In this document: in pieces, positions 1 to 7,287 of the stretch
How the letters are laid out: the number at the start of each line of letters is the position of its first letter
Numbering within the stretch: position 1 is the first letter of the stretch
Assembly (NCBI GenBank): GCA_029248335.1
Contig: JAQWJM010000172.1
Coordinates: 1 to 28,666, forward strand
DNA from: UBA12014 sp029248335
GTDB taxonomy: Bacteria; Planctomycetota; Phycisphaerae; Phycisphaerales; SM1A02
DNA length: 28,666 nucleotides
Direction: 5' to 3'
The notes under the pieces: model-generated
What the model was told of the DNA's origin: nothing
The model's input: only the letters and a program-made list of their open reading frames with translations
Database searches by the model: none
Position numbers and translations under genes: made by a program

Positions 1-337
1 GGAGAAACTCCCCCGCGTGCCGGGCGAGGTTTCGGGCGCGATTCAGGTTGGTCTGGACGATTCCCAAGGTCATCTCCTGCATCGCGGTCGTTCGAGACCA
101 GGAGCACGATTCGCGATCCTTCGGATGGCTGGGCCATGAAAGGAGACTCGAGATTATCGAATCGATCCGCACATCGGACGTGGTCGCCGATGTTCGTCGC
201 AGGCCCGTCGGATATATTGCTGACGCATTGTCAGCATGCCCCCGGCCCGAGTGTTCGAGCCCGGAGGAAGCCTGGAATCAGACCGGTCGTGACGGCGAGC
301 AACGCCGCCGCGTCCGGCTCGCGAGGAGTCTTCTCAG
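1..337. other. Left-edge intergenic region, no firm gene
   Basis: I see no convincing complete gene here. Plus-strand frames give Arg/Ser-rich, low-complexity translations typical of antisense high-GC DNA. On the minus strand, ATGs at 82 and 73 open a frame that runs off the left edge and reads M-Q-E-M-T-L-G-I-V-Q-T-N-L-N-R-A-R-N. This could be the start of a gene transcribed leftward, but only about 27 codons are visible and neither ATG has a clear ribosome-binding site. The rest is the probable promoter/leader of the porin gene, including an AT-rich patch (TATATT at 213-218) next to an inverted repeat. Confidence 0.4.
218..236. promoter_or_regulatory. 7-5-7 inverted repeat upstream of porin
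   Basis: TGCTGAC (218-224) and GTCAGCA (230-236) are perfect inverted copies separated by GCATT. They lie about 100 bases before the porin start and directly abut TATATT (213-218), which could be a -10 element. The position would suit a repressor or activator operator for the porin, but the short stem could also form a leader hairpin. The regulator cannot be named from sequence. Confidence 0.3.
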
Positions 338-1693
338 ATGCACCGGTCGCTCATCATCATGTCCTCATCCACGGTGCTCATCGCGACGGGGTTCGCCATG
401 GCTCAGGACGATGCCGACCTTCCGGCCGTCGCCGAGGAGACGACGTCGAAGGGAATCCTGCCGGTGCCCGACTACGGTGGCGATCTCGAGCAGCGGCCGG
501 CGCTCACCGGTGACTGGAATGGTTCACGGGCGAAGCTCGCGGACGACGGCATCCAGTTCCGGTTCAAGTGGGTCCAGTACGGTCAGGGAATCACGTCCGG
601 TGGACTCGACGAGGCCACGCGCTACGGTGGGATCGGCGACTACCTGATCAACCTCGACCTCGATCGAATGGGCGTCGTCCCGGGTGGACTGGTCACGTTC
701 CGCGGCGAGTCGCGGTACGGCAAGTCCGTGAACGCGCAGGTCGGCACCGTGCTCCCCGTGAACACCGACGCGTTCTTTCCGCTCACCAGCGAGGTCGACG
801 ATTCCATCGGCTTCACGATCACCGACCTGCTCTACACGCAGTTCCTGTCGGAGCATTTCGGGGTCTTTCTCGGCAAGATGGACACGCTCAACGGTGACTC
901 GAACGAATTCGCGGGTGGTCGGGGCACCACGCAGTTCATGAACTCGAATTTCGTGTTCAATTCCACACTCGCACTGCGGCTTCCCTACAGCACGCTCGGC
1001 GTCGGGGCGGCGTGGTTGCCGACCGATCGGATGTCCGTCACCGCGACGCTCTTCAACACCGCCGATTCGTCGACGTCGACCGGCTTCGACGACTTCGGGG
1101 ACGGACTTTCGTTCACCCTGGAGGCCCAGTTCCAATATGAATTGGGGGGGCTCCCCGGTGGCATGACCATCGGCGGCCTGTATTCCTTCGACCAGGATTT
1201 CGCGGAGATCGGCGGACGCATCATCCTCGACGAGGGCGAGCGTCTCCGGCTCCCCACGAAGAACGACACCTGGGCGGTCTACTGGAACGGTTGGCAGTAC
1301 CTGTGGGCCGACGAGGGGAGCGACGCTCCGATCGCGGTGGCGGACGGGCGGGCGGATCGGCAGGGCTTCGGTCTCTTCGCGCGGTTCGGCGTCGCGGATC
1401 GGAAGACGAACCCCGTCGACTGGTCCGGGTGCATCGGCGTCGGTGGTCGAGGGTTGATCCCGTCGAGGACCGACGACACCTTCGGCGTCGGCTACTTCTA
1501 CACCGACATCCAGCCCACGCGTTTCTCGAACGTCGCCGGGATCGGTGATGGATCACAGGGAATCGAGGCGTACTACGACTTCGCCATCATGAACTCGGTG
1601 AACCTGACCCTCGACGCCCAGTTCATCGAGCCGCCGTACACCGGCGCGGACACCGCGATCGTCCTCGGCGCCCGACTCGGCATCACCTTCTGA
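338..1693 (+). CDS. OprB-family carbohydrate-selective porin
   Basis: Predicted outer-membrane beta-barrel porin of 451 residues, similar to the OprB family that lets sugars and other small solutes diffuse across the outer membrane. Residues 1-22 form a signal peptide ending A-M-A before Q-D-D. The OprB N-terminal signature L-T-G-D-W-N-G-S-R follows at about residues 56-64, with K-L-A-D-D-G-I just after it. Beta-strand-like stretches rich in G/F/Y continue to the end, and the chain finishes G-I-T-F, a terminal Phe typical of Bam-dependent barrels. The ATG at 338 is preceded by GAGGAG (323-328) at good spacing. Real substrate is unknown; the OprB fold is well supported. A weak CGGGG/CCCCG stem follows the stop without a T-run. 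Confidence 0.85.
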   Translation: MHRSLIIMSSSTVLIATGFAMAQDDADLPAVAEETTSKGILPVPDYGGDLEQRPALTGDWNGSRAKLADDGIQFRFKWVQYGQGITSGGLDEATRYGGIGDYLINLDLDRMGVVPGGLVTFRGESRYGKSVNAQVGTVLPVNTDAFFPLTSEVDDSIGFTITDLLYTQFLSEHFGVFLGKMDTLNGDSNEFAGGRGTTQFMNSNFVFNSTLALRLPYSTLGVGAAWLPTDRMSVTATLFNTADSSTSTGFDDFGDGLSFTLEAQFQYELGGLPGGMTIGGLYSFDQDFAEIGGRIILDEGERLRLPTKNDTWAVYWNGWQYLWADEGSDAPIAVADGRADRQGFGLFARFGVADRKTNPVDWSGCIGVGGRGLIPSRTDDTFGVGYFYTDIQPTRFSNVAGIGDGSQGIEAYYDFAIMNSVNLTLDAQFIEPPYTGADTAIVLGARLGITF

Positions 1694-1797
1694 CCTGACG
1701 ACGGAACGACACGGGGCCGCTCCCCGGGATGTCATGTCATGCCATCGAGGGTCGCGGCGGGATCCGTCCGGCGTTCACGGCCGTTCGTGCCGGCCCA

Positions 1798-2073
1798 TCA
1801 TTCGTGGCCGACCAGAATCAGGTCGACGATGCCGTCGTCGTTGATCTCCACGACGCCCAGTCGAAGAAGCATCGCGGTCGCCTCCTTGACGAGGTCGTCG
1901 TCGAGCATTTCGGGCGGCGGGTGACAGGTGGTGGGGCAGAGGAGCTTGGGCAGCACGATCTGCGTTCCGAGCATGGTTGCCTTTCGCCGAAGCAACGCGA
2001 AGAACACGCAGCTGGCGGCAAAGCAGAGTCGGTCGGCGTCGGCCTGGGAGATTTCGCCGTCAAAGTCGGGCAT
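1798..2073 (-). CDS. Small hypothetical protein behind a Fur-like operator
   Basis: A 91-residue protein I do not recognise. It begins M-P-D-F-D-G, has a mid-chain segment with hydrophobic patches (about 15-45) and three cysteines in L-L-C-P-T-T-C-H-P-P plus two earlier ones, and ends in an acidic, Val/Ile/Leu-rich tail. The ATG at 2073 is preceded on its strand by AGGATGG at suitable spacing. A perfect 7-1-7 inverted repeat lies only 15-29 bases upstream of the start, which suggests tight transcriptional control, possibly by iron. It is convergent with the porin gene, leaving about 100 bases between them. Cysteine and His placement would allow metal binding, but this is speculation. Confidence 0.6.
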   Translation of the reverse strand: MPDFDGEISQADADRLCFAASCVFFALLRRKATMLGTQIVLPKLLCPTTCHPPPEMLDDDLVKEATAMLLRLGVVEINDDGIVDLILVGHE

Positions 2074-2088
2074 GGTCCATCCTGCAAT

Positions 2089-2103
2089 TGAGACTCAGTC
2101 TCA
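2089..2103. promoter_or_regulatory. Fur-like 7-1-7 palindromic operator
   Basis: TGAGACT-C-AGTCTCA is a perfect inverted repeat with the same 7-1-7 geometry as the Fur box core (TGATAAT-N-ATTATCA) and 10 of 14 arm positions in agreement. It overlaps a second imperfect dyad, GTCTCA-T-TGAGTC (2098-2110), as often seen where metalloregulator dimers bind in tandem. It sits directly upstream of the ribosome-binding site of the 91-residue minus-strand gene. Fur or a related metalloregulator is the natural guess; another dimeric regulator is possible. Confidence 0.5.
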
Positions 2104-2280
2104 TTGAGTCTAGCAAATGGATCTGGTCCTGGCGGGACATGCGGGGCAACGCCCGCCGGCGCGGTCGTCGCGCTCGGACTCCACTGATTCATCCGTGAGC
2201 GGCGTCCCATCCAGATGGCCGAGGATGGAATCACGGGCCACGGGTATCTCCGCGGGCGGCAGGTTCCGTGGTCTTTGGGA

Positions 2281-2318
2281 GGCGTGGTGGGCCACGCCAC
2301 CCTGGTGGTGGTGGCGTG
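2281..2318. repeat. Two mutually exclusive hairpins
   Basis: GGCGTGG (2281-2287) can pair with CCACGCC (2292-2298) across a four-base loop. Alternatively CACGCCACC (2293-2301) can pair with GGTGGCGTG (2310-2318) across an eight-base loop. The two helices compete for 2293-2298. This would be a structured leader if transcribed with the downstream secreted-protein gene, or may simply be repeat-rich GC DNA. Confidence 0.35.
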
Positions 2319-2357
2319 TGGAATGTCCTTCGCACGTCGCCTCGGAAGTCTCGGTGT

Positions 2358-2385
2358 CCCGCCGGTCGGCGTCACCACCGGCGGG
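2358..2385. repeat. 9-bp perfect inverted repeat
   Basis: CCCGCCGGT (2358-2366) and ACCGGCGGG (2377-2385) form a perfect GC-rich stem with a ten-base loop, about 70 bases before the start of the secreted VPAPG-tail protein. There is no T-run on either side, so it is not a typical intrinsic terminator. It may be part of a structured 5' leader. Confidence 0.4.
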
Positions 2386-2455
2386 CGGGAAGCCGTTCGA
2401 TTCGAAATCACTTGACTCGGCCGGATGGGTGGGCGAGGGTGAAGGACTCACCCTC

Positions 2456-3082
2456 ATGGAGTCGATTCAGATGACACGCAGGAATGCCTCGATCGTCCTT
2501 GCCACCGGGGTCGCCACCTTCGGGGGCTCCAGCCTCGCCGACGCGGATCTGGTCCGCTACACCTTTTCCTTCGAAGGCGCGGTCGGCACGCTCGACGGCA
2601 CGGACTTCGTCGACGTCGCCGCGAGTTTCTCGCTCATTGCAGCGCTCGAGGACATCCAGCCGGGATCGCCGCGGGGTTTCAACGTGACGCCCGGTTCGGG
2701 GGTCGTGACCATCGAAGGCGCATCGGTCGAGATGACCTCGGCGTTCGTCGCCGATTCGGCGGTCTGGACGTATTCCGACGCGACCGACGGCCTGGTGATC
2801 GGTTTCGGACTCTACGTCCCGTTCGAGAACCTCACGGTCGGCACCTACGACGGGCCGTTGGGATGGAATCTCGCGACGCCGTTCTCCGGCGCGGCGATCG
2901 CCGGGGACGACGTGCTCCGTGATCTCGTCGATGACGGGATCCTCACCGTGGATGGGACGTTCACGATCTCGAGTTACGACAGCACCGCCATCGAGGTCGT
3001 GCTGGTGCCCGCGCCGGGCGTCGTCGGCCTGCTCGCTTCGGTGCTCGTCGGTCGCCGGCGACCGACACGTCGGCGAGCCTGA
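2456..3082 (+). CDS. Secreted protein with VPAPG (PEP-CTERM-like) tail
   Basis: 208-residue exported protein of unknown function. A signal peptide occupies about residues 1-29 (M-T-R-R-N then an Ala/Val/Gly-rich core ending L-A-D-A). The body (30-180) is rich in G, V, T, D and F, as in beta-sandwich surface proteins. The C-terminus from residue 184 reads V-P-A-P-G, a hydrophobic stretch, then Arg-rich G-R-R-R-P-T-R-R-R-A. This matches the three-part layout of PEP-CTERM sorting signals processed by exosortases, in the PAPG form common in Phycisphaerae. I chose ATG 2456 because GAAGGA lies just upstream; ATG 2471 is an alternative. The open frame extends to 2117 but that part does not look coding. 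The next gene begins 44 bases downstream, so they may be co-transcribed. Confidence 0.75.
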   Translation: MESIQMTRRNASIVLATGVATFGGSSLADADLVRYTFSFEGAVGTLDGTDFVDVAASFSLIAALEDIQPGSPRGFNVTPGSGVVTIEGASVEMTSAFVADSAVWTYSDATDGLVIGFGLYVPFENLTVGTYDGPLGWNLATPFSGAAIAGDDVLRDLVDDGILTVDGTFTISSYDSTAIEVVLVPAPGVVGLLASVLVGRRRPTRRRA

Positions 3083-3126
3083 CGGTCGCTCGACTTCGAC
3101 CCCTCCGTTGCGAAAGGGCTTCCTCC

Positions 3127-3846
3127 ATGTCCAGCCTTCGAAAGCCCGGGCTTGCCCTGGTCGGGATTCTCGCCGGCCCCGTGCTCGGTGACGTGATCGT
3201 GCAGGAAGGCTCGCTGGAAGGCGACGCCGGGCCGCCCACCGAACATCTGATCGTGCTCGATCGCTTCGACACCCGGGATGGCACCCGGGTCCTCGATGCG
3301 GTCACGCTCGAATTCCACACCCTGCTGGTCGCGGAGGCGGTCACCAACGGCTCGGGCGGATTCGTCGAGGTCGAGGCCCGGCTGACCGCGGACTACGGTC
3401 ACCCCGGGCAGCAACCGTTCGCCGAGACGGAGGCGATGATCTTCGACGTGCTCGACAACGGTGACGATCCGTTCGCGATCCTCTACCTCGACGAGGACCT
3501 CGCGGAGGTCGTGCTGGACGACGCCGGGGAGATCGCCCCCTGGATCGGCGAAGGAACGATCGAACTCGTCGGCGTGGCTCAACTCGTTCTGGAGGAGGAT
3601 CCCGCCGACGTGATCGACTTCTTCGGCGGCGGGCAGGTCGGCTACACCGTCACTTACGACTTTCACGTACCGGAGGCGTGCCCCACGGACCTCGACGGCG
3701 ACGGGACCACGGACGGCGGTGATCTCGGAATCTTCTTCGCCGAGTGGGGGCGGTGTGGAGACTGCCGGGCCGATTTCGATGGCAGCGGCGTCATCGACGG
3801 GGTGGATCTCGGCATGCTCTTCGTCGCCTGGGGCCCGTGCTCCTGA
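3127..3846 (+). CDS. Choice-of-anchor-E-like protein with dockerin-like repeats
   Basis: 239-residue secreted protein. Residues 1-21 form a signal peptide (S-L-R-K-P-G-L-A-L-V ... V-L-G). The segment around 38-90 (L-I-V-L-D-R-F-D ... L-D-A-V-T-L-E-F) resembles the choice-of-anchor E domain found in surface proteins that carry varied C-terminal anchors. The C-terminus (185-239) holds two dockerin-like calcium loops: D-L-D-G-D-G-T-T-D-G-G-D at 188-199 and D-F-D-G-S-G-V-I-D-G-V-D at 216-227. Each is followed by L-G-x-x-F-x-x-W-G, and four cysteines flank the loops. Such paired loops are typical of Phycisphaerae exoproteins and may bind calcium or a cell-surface partner. AAAGGG precedes the ATG. 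The ligand is unknown. Confidence 0.7.
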   Translation: MSSLRKPGLALVGILAGPVLGDVIVQEGSLEGDAGPPTEHLIVLDRFDTRDGTRVLDAVTLEFHTLLVAEAVTNGSGGFVEVEARLTADYGHPGQQPFAETEAMIFDVLDNGDDPFAILYLDEDLAEVVLDDAGEIAPWIGEGTIELVGVAQLVLEEDPADVIDFFGGGQVGYTVTYDFHVPEACPTDLDGDGTTDGGDLGIFFAEWGRCGDCRADFDGSGVIDGVDLGMLFVAWGPCS

Positions 3847-4151
3847 GTGGGAGGTCGTTCGCAGGATGTCCGAAAACCAGACGAATCGGTCCGTTCATGA
3901 GATCGGATTTCGCTGGTACGGCATCATCCTTTAGAATGCCTGAGCGTCCGTTTGGGCTCTCTCGGACCGTCCGTCACGAACCCGTGCGTCGCCTCGAAGG
4001 CGTCGGCATCATTCAAGACACACATGCATCGACCAGAACGAGAGAGATCGCGTGCGTTTCGAGGATGCCGGAGGGACCGTCGTGGATCGGACAGGTGCCG
4101 GGCAACGCGTCGCATGCGGAACGCGTCCGGGATGTTCGGGAGCAGGATGCG
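3847..4151. other. Intergenic or 5' extension of the next gene
   Basis: The reading frame of the downstream gene is open throughout, with in-frame ATGs at 3936 and 4065. The translation is Arg-rich and has no recognisable domain, so most of it is probably leader. TAGAAT (3932-3937) could be a -10 box, but it overlaps the ATG at 3936, which makes that ATG an unlikely start if the box is real. I see no terminator or RNA gene. Confidence 0.35.
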
Positions 4152-5786
4152 ATGATGAAGCGATCCGCGGGTAGATTCGTGAGGTCGACGCTGCCGACGG
4201 AGGAGGCTTCCCGAACGATCTGCTGCCCGACCCGCGGTCGTTGGCGAAGTGCGACGGGGGCGACGCCCGGTGATCTGGGGCACTGGATTCACAGCGTCAC
4301 GAGCCGGCTCGAAGACGAGGGGATCGAAGAGGACTCCCGGATCGTGATCGGGGATCAGACGCTCGACTGTCCGATCGAATCGAAGGCGGCGAGCATCACC
4401 TGGGCGATCGAGCACGCCGGGCGTCCGATCGTCCGGCGGCCCGAGATCTTCCTGCAGGATCTCGAGACGAGGACCGAGGTCGCACGCATCGTCCGCGAAC
4501 GACTTCGCCCGCCGGAGCGGATTCTCGAGAACTTCCTGCTTCGTTCGGGCTACGGGCAGAGTCGCATCGCGACCGAACTGCCGCTCCTGGGGCGGGTCCT
4601 TTCGATGGACGATGACACCACCGTCCCGGAGACGTCGCCGTTGCTCGAAGGGTGCGACGTTCGACTGCCCGGCCCCTTCGAGAACAGTCAGATCCTGCAT
4701 GATTCGGACCGGTTCTGCGAGCTCGGGGGTCGAATCTCGATGCGACCCAATCGAATCGGATCGATCTTCGAACCGATCGGCCGCACCGTGGGCTCGCTTC
4801 GTGAAGCGGGATGGGGGACCGTGCCGGTTTCCGATCGTCGTCACAACACGATGCACCAGGCGTTCGATCGGTTGTCGCGATCCGGCGACAGCTGCCGATT
4901 CGCGGTGGATCATGCGGAGTTGACGGAGGAGCACCCGTCGCAGGACGTGGAGATCGCGGCGGTGGCGATCATCGAGTACGGGCTTCCCGACTTCCGCACC
5001 GTCGCGGTGGTGGACTCCACCATCGCGAACCGAGGGAGGCCGATCGAGCATCGAACGATTTCCGCCGGTGAGAACCGATTGTTCGCCTTTCGGGGGTCCG
5101 ACACGCACGTCTCCTCCTGTCTGGCACGATGGCTCTGTCCGGGACTCGACCATTTTCCGTGGTGGTTCCTCACCGACGACCGCATCTCGCTTCGAAATCC
5201 GCATCGGACCGTTCGAACGAGCTACCGCTCGGACAACGAACTGGTCGCGGATCTGCTTCAACCGCTCTCCGCGGCGATCGGCCGTCCGCTCGCCTACGGG
5301 CAGGGTGTCCCCACCCGCGTGCTCCACCGGCCGGCGACCGCCGGTCATCGACCCGATCTGCCGGAACAGGCCGCGGCGTCGCTGGTGGGGGCGATGATCG
5401 CCGGAGAGGTCAGATGCCGGCTCCGGTTCGACCGGAACGGCGCGGCGTCGCTGCCCGCGATTCCCGATTCCTACACGCTGCCGGAGGAGGCCGCGTCCGG
5501 GGTCTTCGAGCAGCTCGCGTCGCTGGCGAGTCGCTGCCGTCGGGTCGCCGACGTGGATCCGGATGATCGCGACACGACCTCGTGGTGTCATGCCATGGCC
5601 GATGACATCGGTGAACGTCTCGCCGGGTTCGACTTCCGGGCGTTCAAGGCGGCGCTCGACGTCGAAACCCGCGAGCAGCTTCGATTCCAGTGCGACGTGC
5701 TGACCTGGTATCCCCGGATCCGGCGATTCATCATCGACGAGATGGTGCTGGCGGGCCGGTATCCGGTGATGCGATACGTCGGGTGA
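4152..5786 (+). CDS. Putative GT-A-fold glycosyltransferase-like protein
   Basis: 544 residues from ATG 4152, chosen because GGAGCAGG lies six bases upstream; ATG 3936 and 4065 are longer options. I do not recognise a named family. The N-terminal half resembles nucleotide-sugar transferases of the GT-A type. There is a start strand T-I-C-C-P-T-R-G-R (22-30), then S-R-I-V-I-G-D (62-68), a G-Y-G-Q-S-R motif (133-138), and V-L-S-M-D-D-D-T-T-V-P (149-159) where a DxD metal/nucleotide-sugar motif would be. Later, W-W-F-L-T-D-D (about 338-344) and S-D-N-E-L (about 360) could supply acceptor-site acids. No signal peptide or membrane segment is evident, so it is probably cytoplasmic. It converges on a GT25-like gene 43 bases away, which fits a polysaccharide role. 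Confidence 0.45.
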   Translation: MMKRSAGRFVRSTLPTEEASRTICCPTRGRWRSATGATPGDLGHWIHSVTSRLEDEGIEEDSRIVIGDQTLDCPIESKAASITWAIEHAGRPIVRRPEIFLQDLETRTEVARIVRERLRPPERILENFLLRSGYGQSRIATELPLLGRVLSMDDDTTVPETSPLLEGCDVRLPGPFENSQILHDSDRFCELGGRISMRPNRIGSIFEPIGRTVGSLREAGWGTVPVSDRRHNTMHQAFDRLSRSGDSCRFAVDHAELTEEHPSQDVEIAAVAIIEYGLPDFRTVAVVDSTIANRGRPIEHRTISAGENRLFAFRGSDTHVSSCLARWLCPGLDHFPWWFLTDDRISLRNPHRTVRTSYRSDNELVADLLQPLSAAIGRPLAYGQGVPTRVLHRPATAGHRPDLPEQAAASLVGAMIAGEVRCRLRFDRNGAASLPAIPDSYTLPEEAASGVFEQLASLASRCRRVADVDPDDRDTTSWCHAMADDIGERLAGFDFRAFKAALDVETREQLRFQCDVLTWYPRIRRFIIDEMVLAGRYPVMRYVG

Positions 5787-5829
5787 CGCCCCGTCGTCTC
5801 CGTGGGGGTCCTGAACGCGGCGGGCCCGG

Positions 5830-6498
5830 TCAGGGAACGACCGGCGGCCTGCCGGTGCCGGTCGGTTCACGAGGCGAAAGGGGCGTGCGGGTCATGTCCT
5901 CCCACTGGTTGACCCGGTTCTTCGCATCGCTCTGGTAGAAGATCGGCGAGCGCATCGCGCAGACGTTGAAACGTGACTGGACCTCGAAGGCCAGGGCGAT
6001 GTCGAAGGGCTCGTCGCGCTCATAGATGGCGCGACGTCCGTCGGCGATCACCGCTTCCGCGTAGTCGCGGGTGAGGTGGAGGACGGCGTGGGCGGCGTAG
6101 ACGCGTTCGATGCGAAAGAGAAGGTCGGACACGGGCGTCGCCCGGTAGTCCGGGCTGCCGTGGCTGGTGCCGAGGTAGAGGGCGTCGGTGTCGTCGGGGC
6201 AGTCGATCGGGGCATCCGGAAAACCCTGCACATCGACGTCGTCCTCGAGGACCAGGACGGGAAAGGTGTCGTCGTCGAGCGCCGCCTGCAGCACGCCGAA
6301 GTGACTCTCGGCGCAATTCCGGTAGTGTTCCTCGCCGCGATTCACGCCTTCGTGGGGAGCGATGCCGGTGACACCGCTGAAGCGGCTTCGGTTTCGAATG
6401 CCGAGCCGATCGAGCAGCGATTCCATCTGCGCCGCCTTCTCGGTGTCCGCATCGACGTTGATCCAGACGCAGGGAATCGTTCGAAGATCGAGTTTCAT
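5830..6498 (-). CDS. Glycosyltransferase family 25-like protein
   Basis: 222 residues. Family 25 enzymes (lipooligosaccharide galactosyltransferases) transfer sugars to envelope glycans. Visible signatures are the opening strand V-W-I-N-V-D-A-D (11-18), then Q-M-E-S-L-L-D-R-L-G-I (24-34), N-C-A-E-S-H (61-66, the family's G-C-x-x-S-H position) and V-L-V-L-E-D-D-V-D (81-89, the family's E-D-D motif). I used ATG 6498 because the conserved fold begins at once (M-K-L-D-L-R-T-I-P) and AGGAA lies upstream. The frame stays open to 6633 but that extension crosses the terminator hairpin of the neighbouring gene. Acceptor and donor are unknown. Confidence 0.6.
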   Translation of the reverse strand: MKLDLRTIPCVWINVDADTEKAAQMESLLDRLGIRNRSRFSGVTGIAPHEGVNRGEEHYRNCAESHFGVLQAALDDDTFPVLVLEDDVDVQGFPDAPIDCPDDTDALYLGTSHGSPDYRATPVSDLLFRIERVYAAHAVLHLTRDYAEAVIADGRRAIYERDEPFDIALAFEVQSRFNVCAMRSPIFYQSDAKNRVNQWEDMTRTPLSPREPTGTGRPPVVP

Positions 6499-6591
6499 GA
6501 AGATGGGATTCCTGGTGGCGTCTCGCGACGAGATGCGATCCCGCATGCGTCGCGTTCGAAAGGCGTCGCATCCTAACCTCCGCAAAACGAG

Positions 6592-6622
6592 ACCGAGGGG
6601 ACCCGCGACGGGTCCCCTCGGT
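6592..6622 (-). terminator. Intrinsic terminator after the secreted protein gene
   Basis: ACCGAGGGGACCC (6592-6604) and GGGTCCCCTCGGT (6610-6622) form a perfect 13-bp stem with a five-base loop. Read on the minus strand, the stem is followed by TCTCGTTTTGCG, a short U-tract. It lies 45 bases past the stop of the minus-strand VPAPG-tail gene and ahead of the GT25-like gene, so it should separate those two transcripts. It is the clearest intrinsic terminator in the window. Confidence 0.85.
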
Positions 6623-6666
6623 ACATCGATCATCTCTCACCCCTCGAAGAACGAGGGTCGGAACAT

Positions 6667-7287
6667 TCAGCCGCGACGGCGTCGACCGGCGAGACCGGCG
6701 AGACCGAGCAGGCAGATCGCACCCGGGGCGGGCACGTTGCCGCGAATGACCCAGGTGCCGGGCAGACCGAAGTCGTCGATCCGGCTGGCACCGGCGATGT
6801 CGGCCGGGTTCGGCGCGACGGCGGCCCAGGACTGCAGCGTGACGTTGGTCGCCAGCGCAGCGGGGAAGCCACCACCGCCGGAGTCGGTGTAACTGCCGAC
6901 GATGAAGAACCAGGAATAGCCGGTGAGGTCGACGTTGACGGTGATCACGTCGAGGTTGCCCTGGCCCCAGTAGTCGTCGTTTTCGATGGTGTGCTGACCA
7001 GCGGCGAGCGACTGGAGGAAGGAGGGGGTGTCGCCCTGGGCGCCAAAGACCTCCCAGAGCATCTGGTCACCGACGAGCGTCTGCGTACCATCCTGCTGGA
7101 TGCCGAAGCCGAACGCGATGTTCTCGAGCATCGTGTCGGTCGTCTCGAACGCATTGCCCCAGGTGATGGAGCTGCCCGGGACACCGACGTTGGTGTTCGC
7201 TTCATCGTTGTCGATCTGATAGAGATCGCCAACTGCGACGCCCGCAAGGCAGAGAACTGCGGTGCTGGCAAGAGTCAGGTTCTTCAT
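6667..7287 (-). CDS. Secreted protein with VPAPG (PEP-CTERM-like) tail
   Basis: 206-residue exported protein of unknown function. Residues 1-20 are a signal peptide (M-K-N-L-T-L-A-S ... G-V-A-V-G). The body is Gly/Asn/Thr/Asp-rich with aromatic residues, consistent with a beta-rich surface protein. From residue 185 the tail is V-P-A-P-G, a Leu/Gly/Ala hydrophobic stretch, then G-R-R-R-R-G, the classic three-part sorting signal. AAGGAG (plus-strand complement at 7297-7302) lies nine bases before the ATG, one of the best ribosome-binding sites in the window. Its own strong terminator follows, so it appears to be a single-gene, well-expressed transcript. It shares only the tail with the protein at 2456-3082. 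Confidence 0.85.
   Translation of the reverse strand: MKNLTLASTAVLCLAGVAVGDLYQIDNDEANTNVGVPGSSITWGNAFETTDTMLENIAFGFGIQQDGTQTLVGDQMLWEVFGAQGDTPSFLQSLAAGQHTIENDDYWGQGNLDVITVNVDLTGYSWFFIVGSYTDSGGGGFPAALATNVTLQSWAAVAPNPADIAGASRIDDFGLPGTWVIRGNVPAPGAICLLGLAGLAGRRRRG

Larger units (their letters stand above)
2104..2455. other. Intergenic region with hairpins and a doubtful ORF
   Basis: Between the divergent 91-residue gene and the next plus-strand gene. The plus-strand frame is open back to 2117 but gives a low-quality, Arg/Ser/Trp-rich translation that lacks a signal peptide, so I treat it as noncoding. On the minus strand 2110-2457 is an open frame of 115 codons with G/C-rich third positions, a H-H-H cluster and a Cys-rich C-terminus (C-P-A-C-P ... 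C). It ends 36 bases before the 91-residue gene and could be real, but it resembles nothing I know. Strong inverted repeats occur at 2281-2318 and 2358-2385. Confidence 0.4.

Noticed and set aside
1694..1735. Possible terminator after the porin gene
   Set aside because: The CGGGG/CCCCG stem is only five base pairs and is not followed by a T-run.
2358..2420. Possible cobalamin-type riboswitch
   Set aside because: GC-rich stems and a GGGAAGCC string suggested it, but the conserved B12-box and the expected downstream genes are absent.
2117..2455. N-terminal extension of the VPAPG-tail protein
   Set aside because: It would place about 113 odd residues before a clear signal peptide; the ATG at 2456 has a ribosome-binding site.
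3924..5870. 648-codon open frame on the minus strand
   Set aside because: Antisense to the GT-A-like gene. Its translation is Arg/Asp/His-rich without hydrophobic core patterns or motifs, typical of mirror frames in high-GC DNA.
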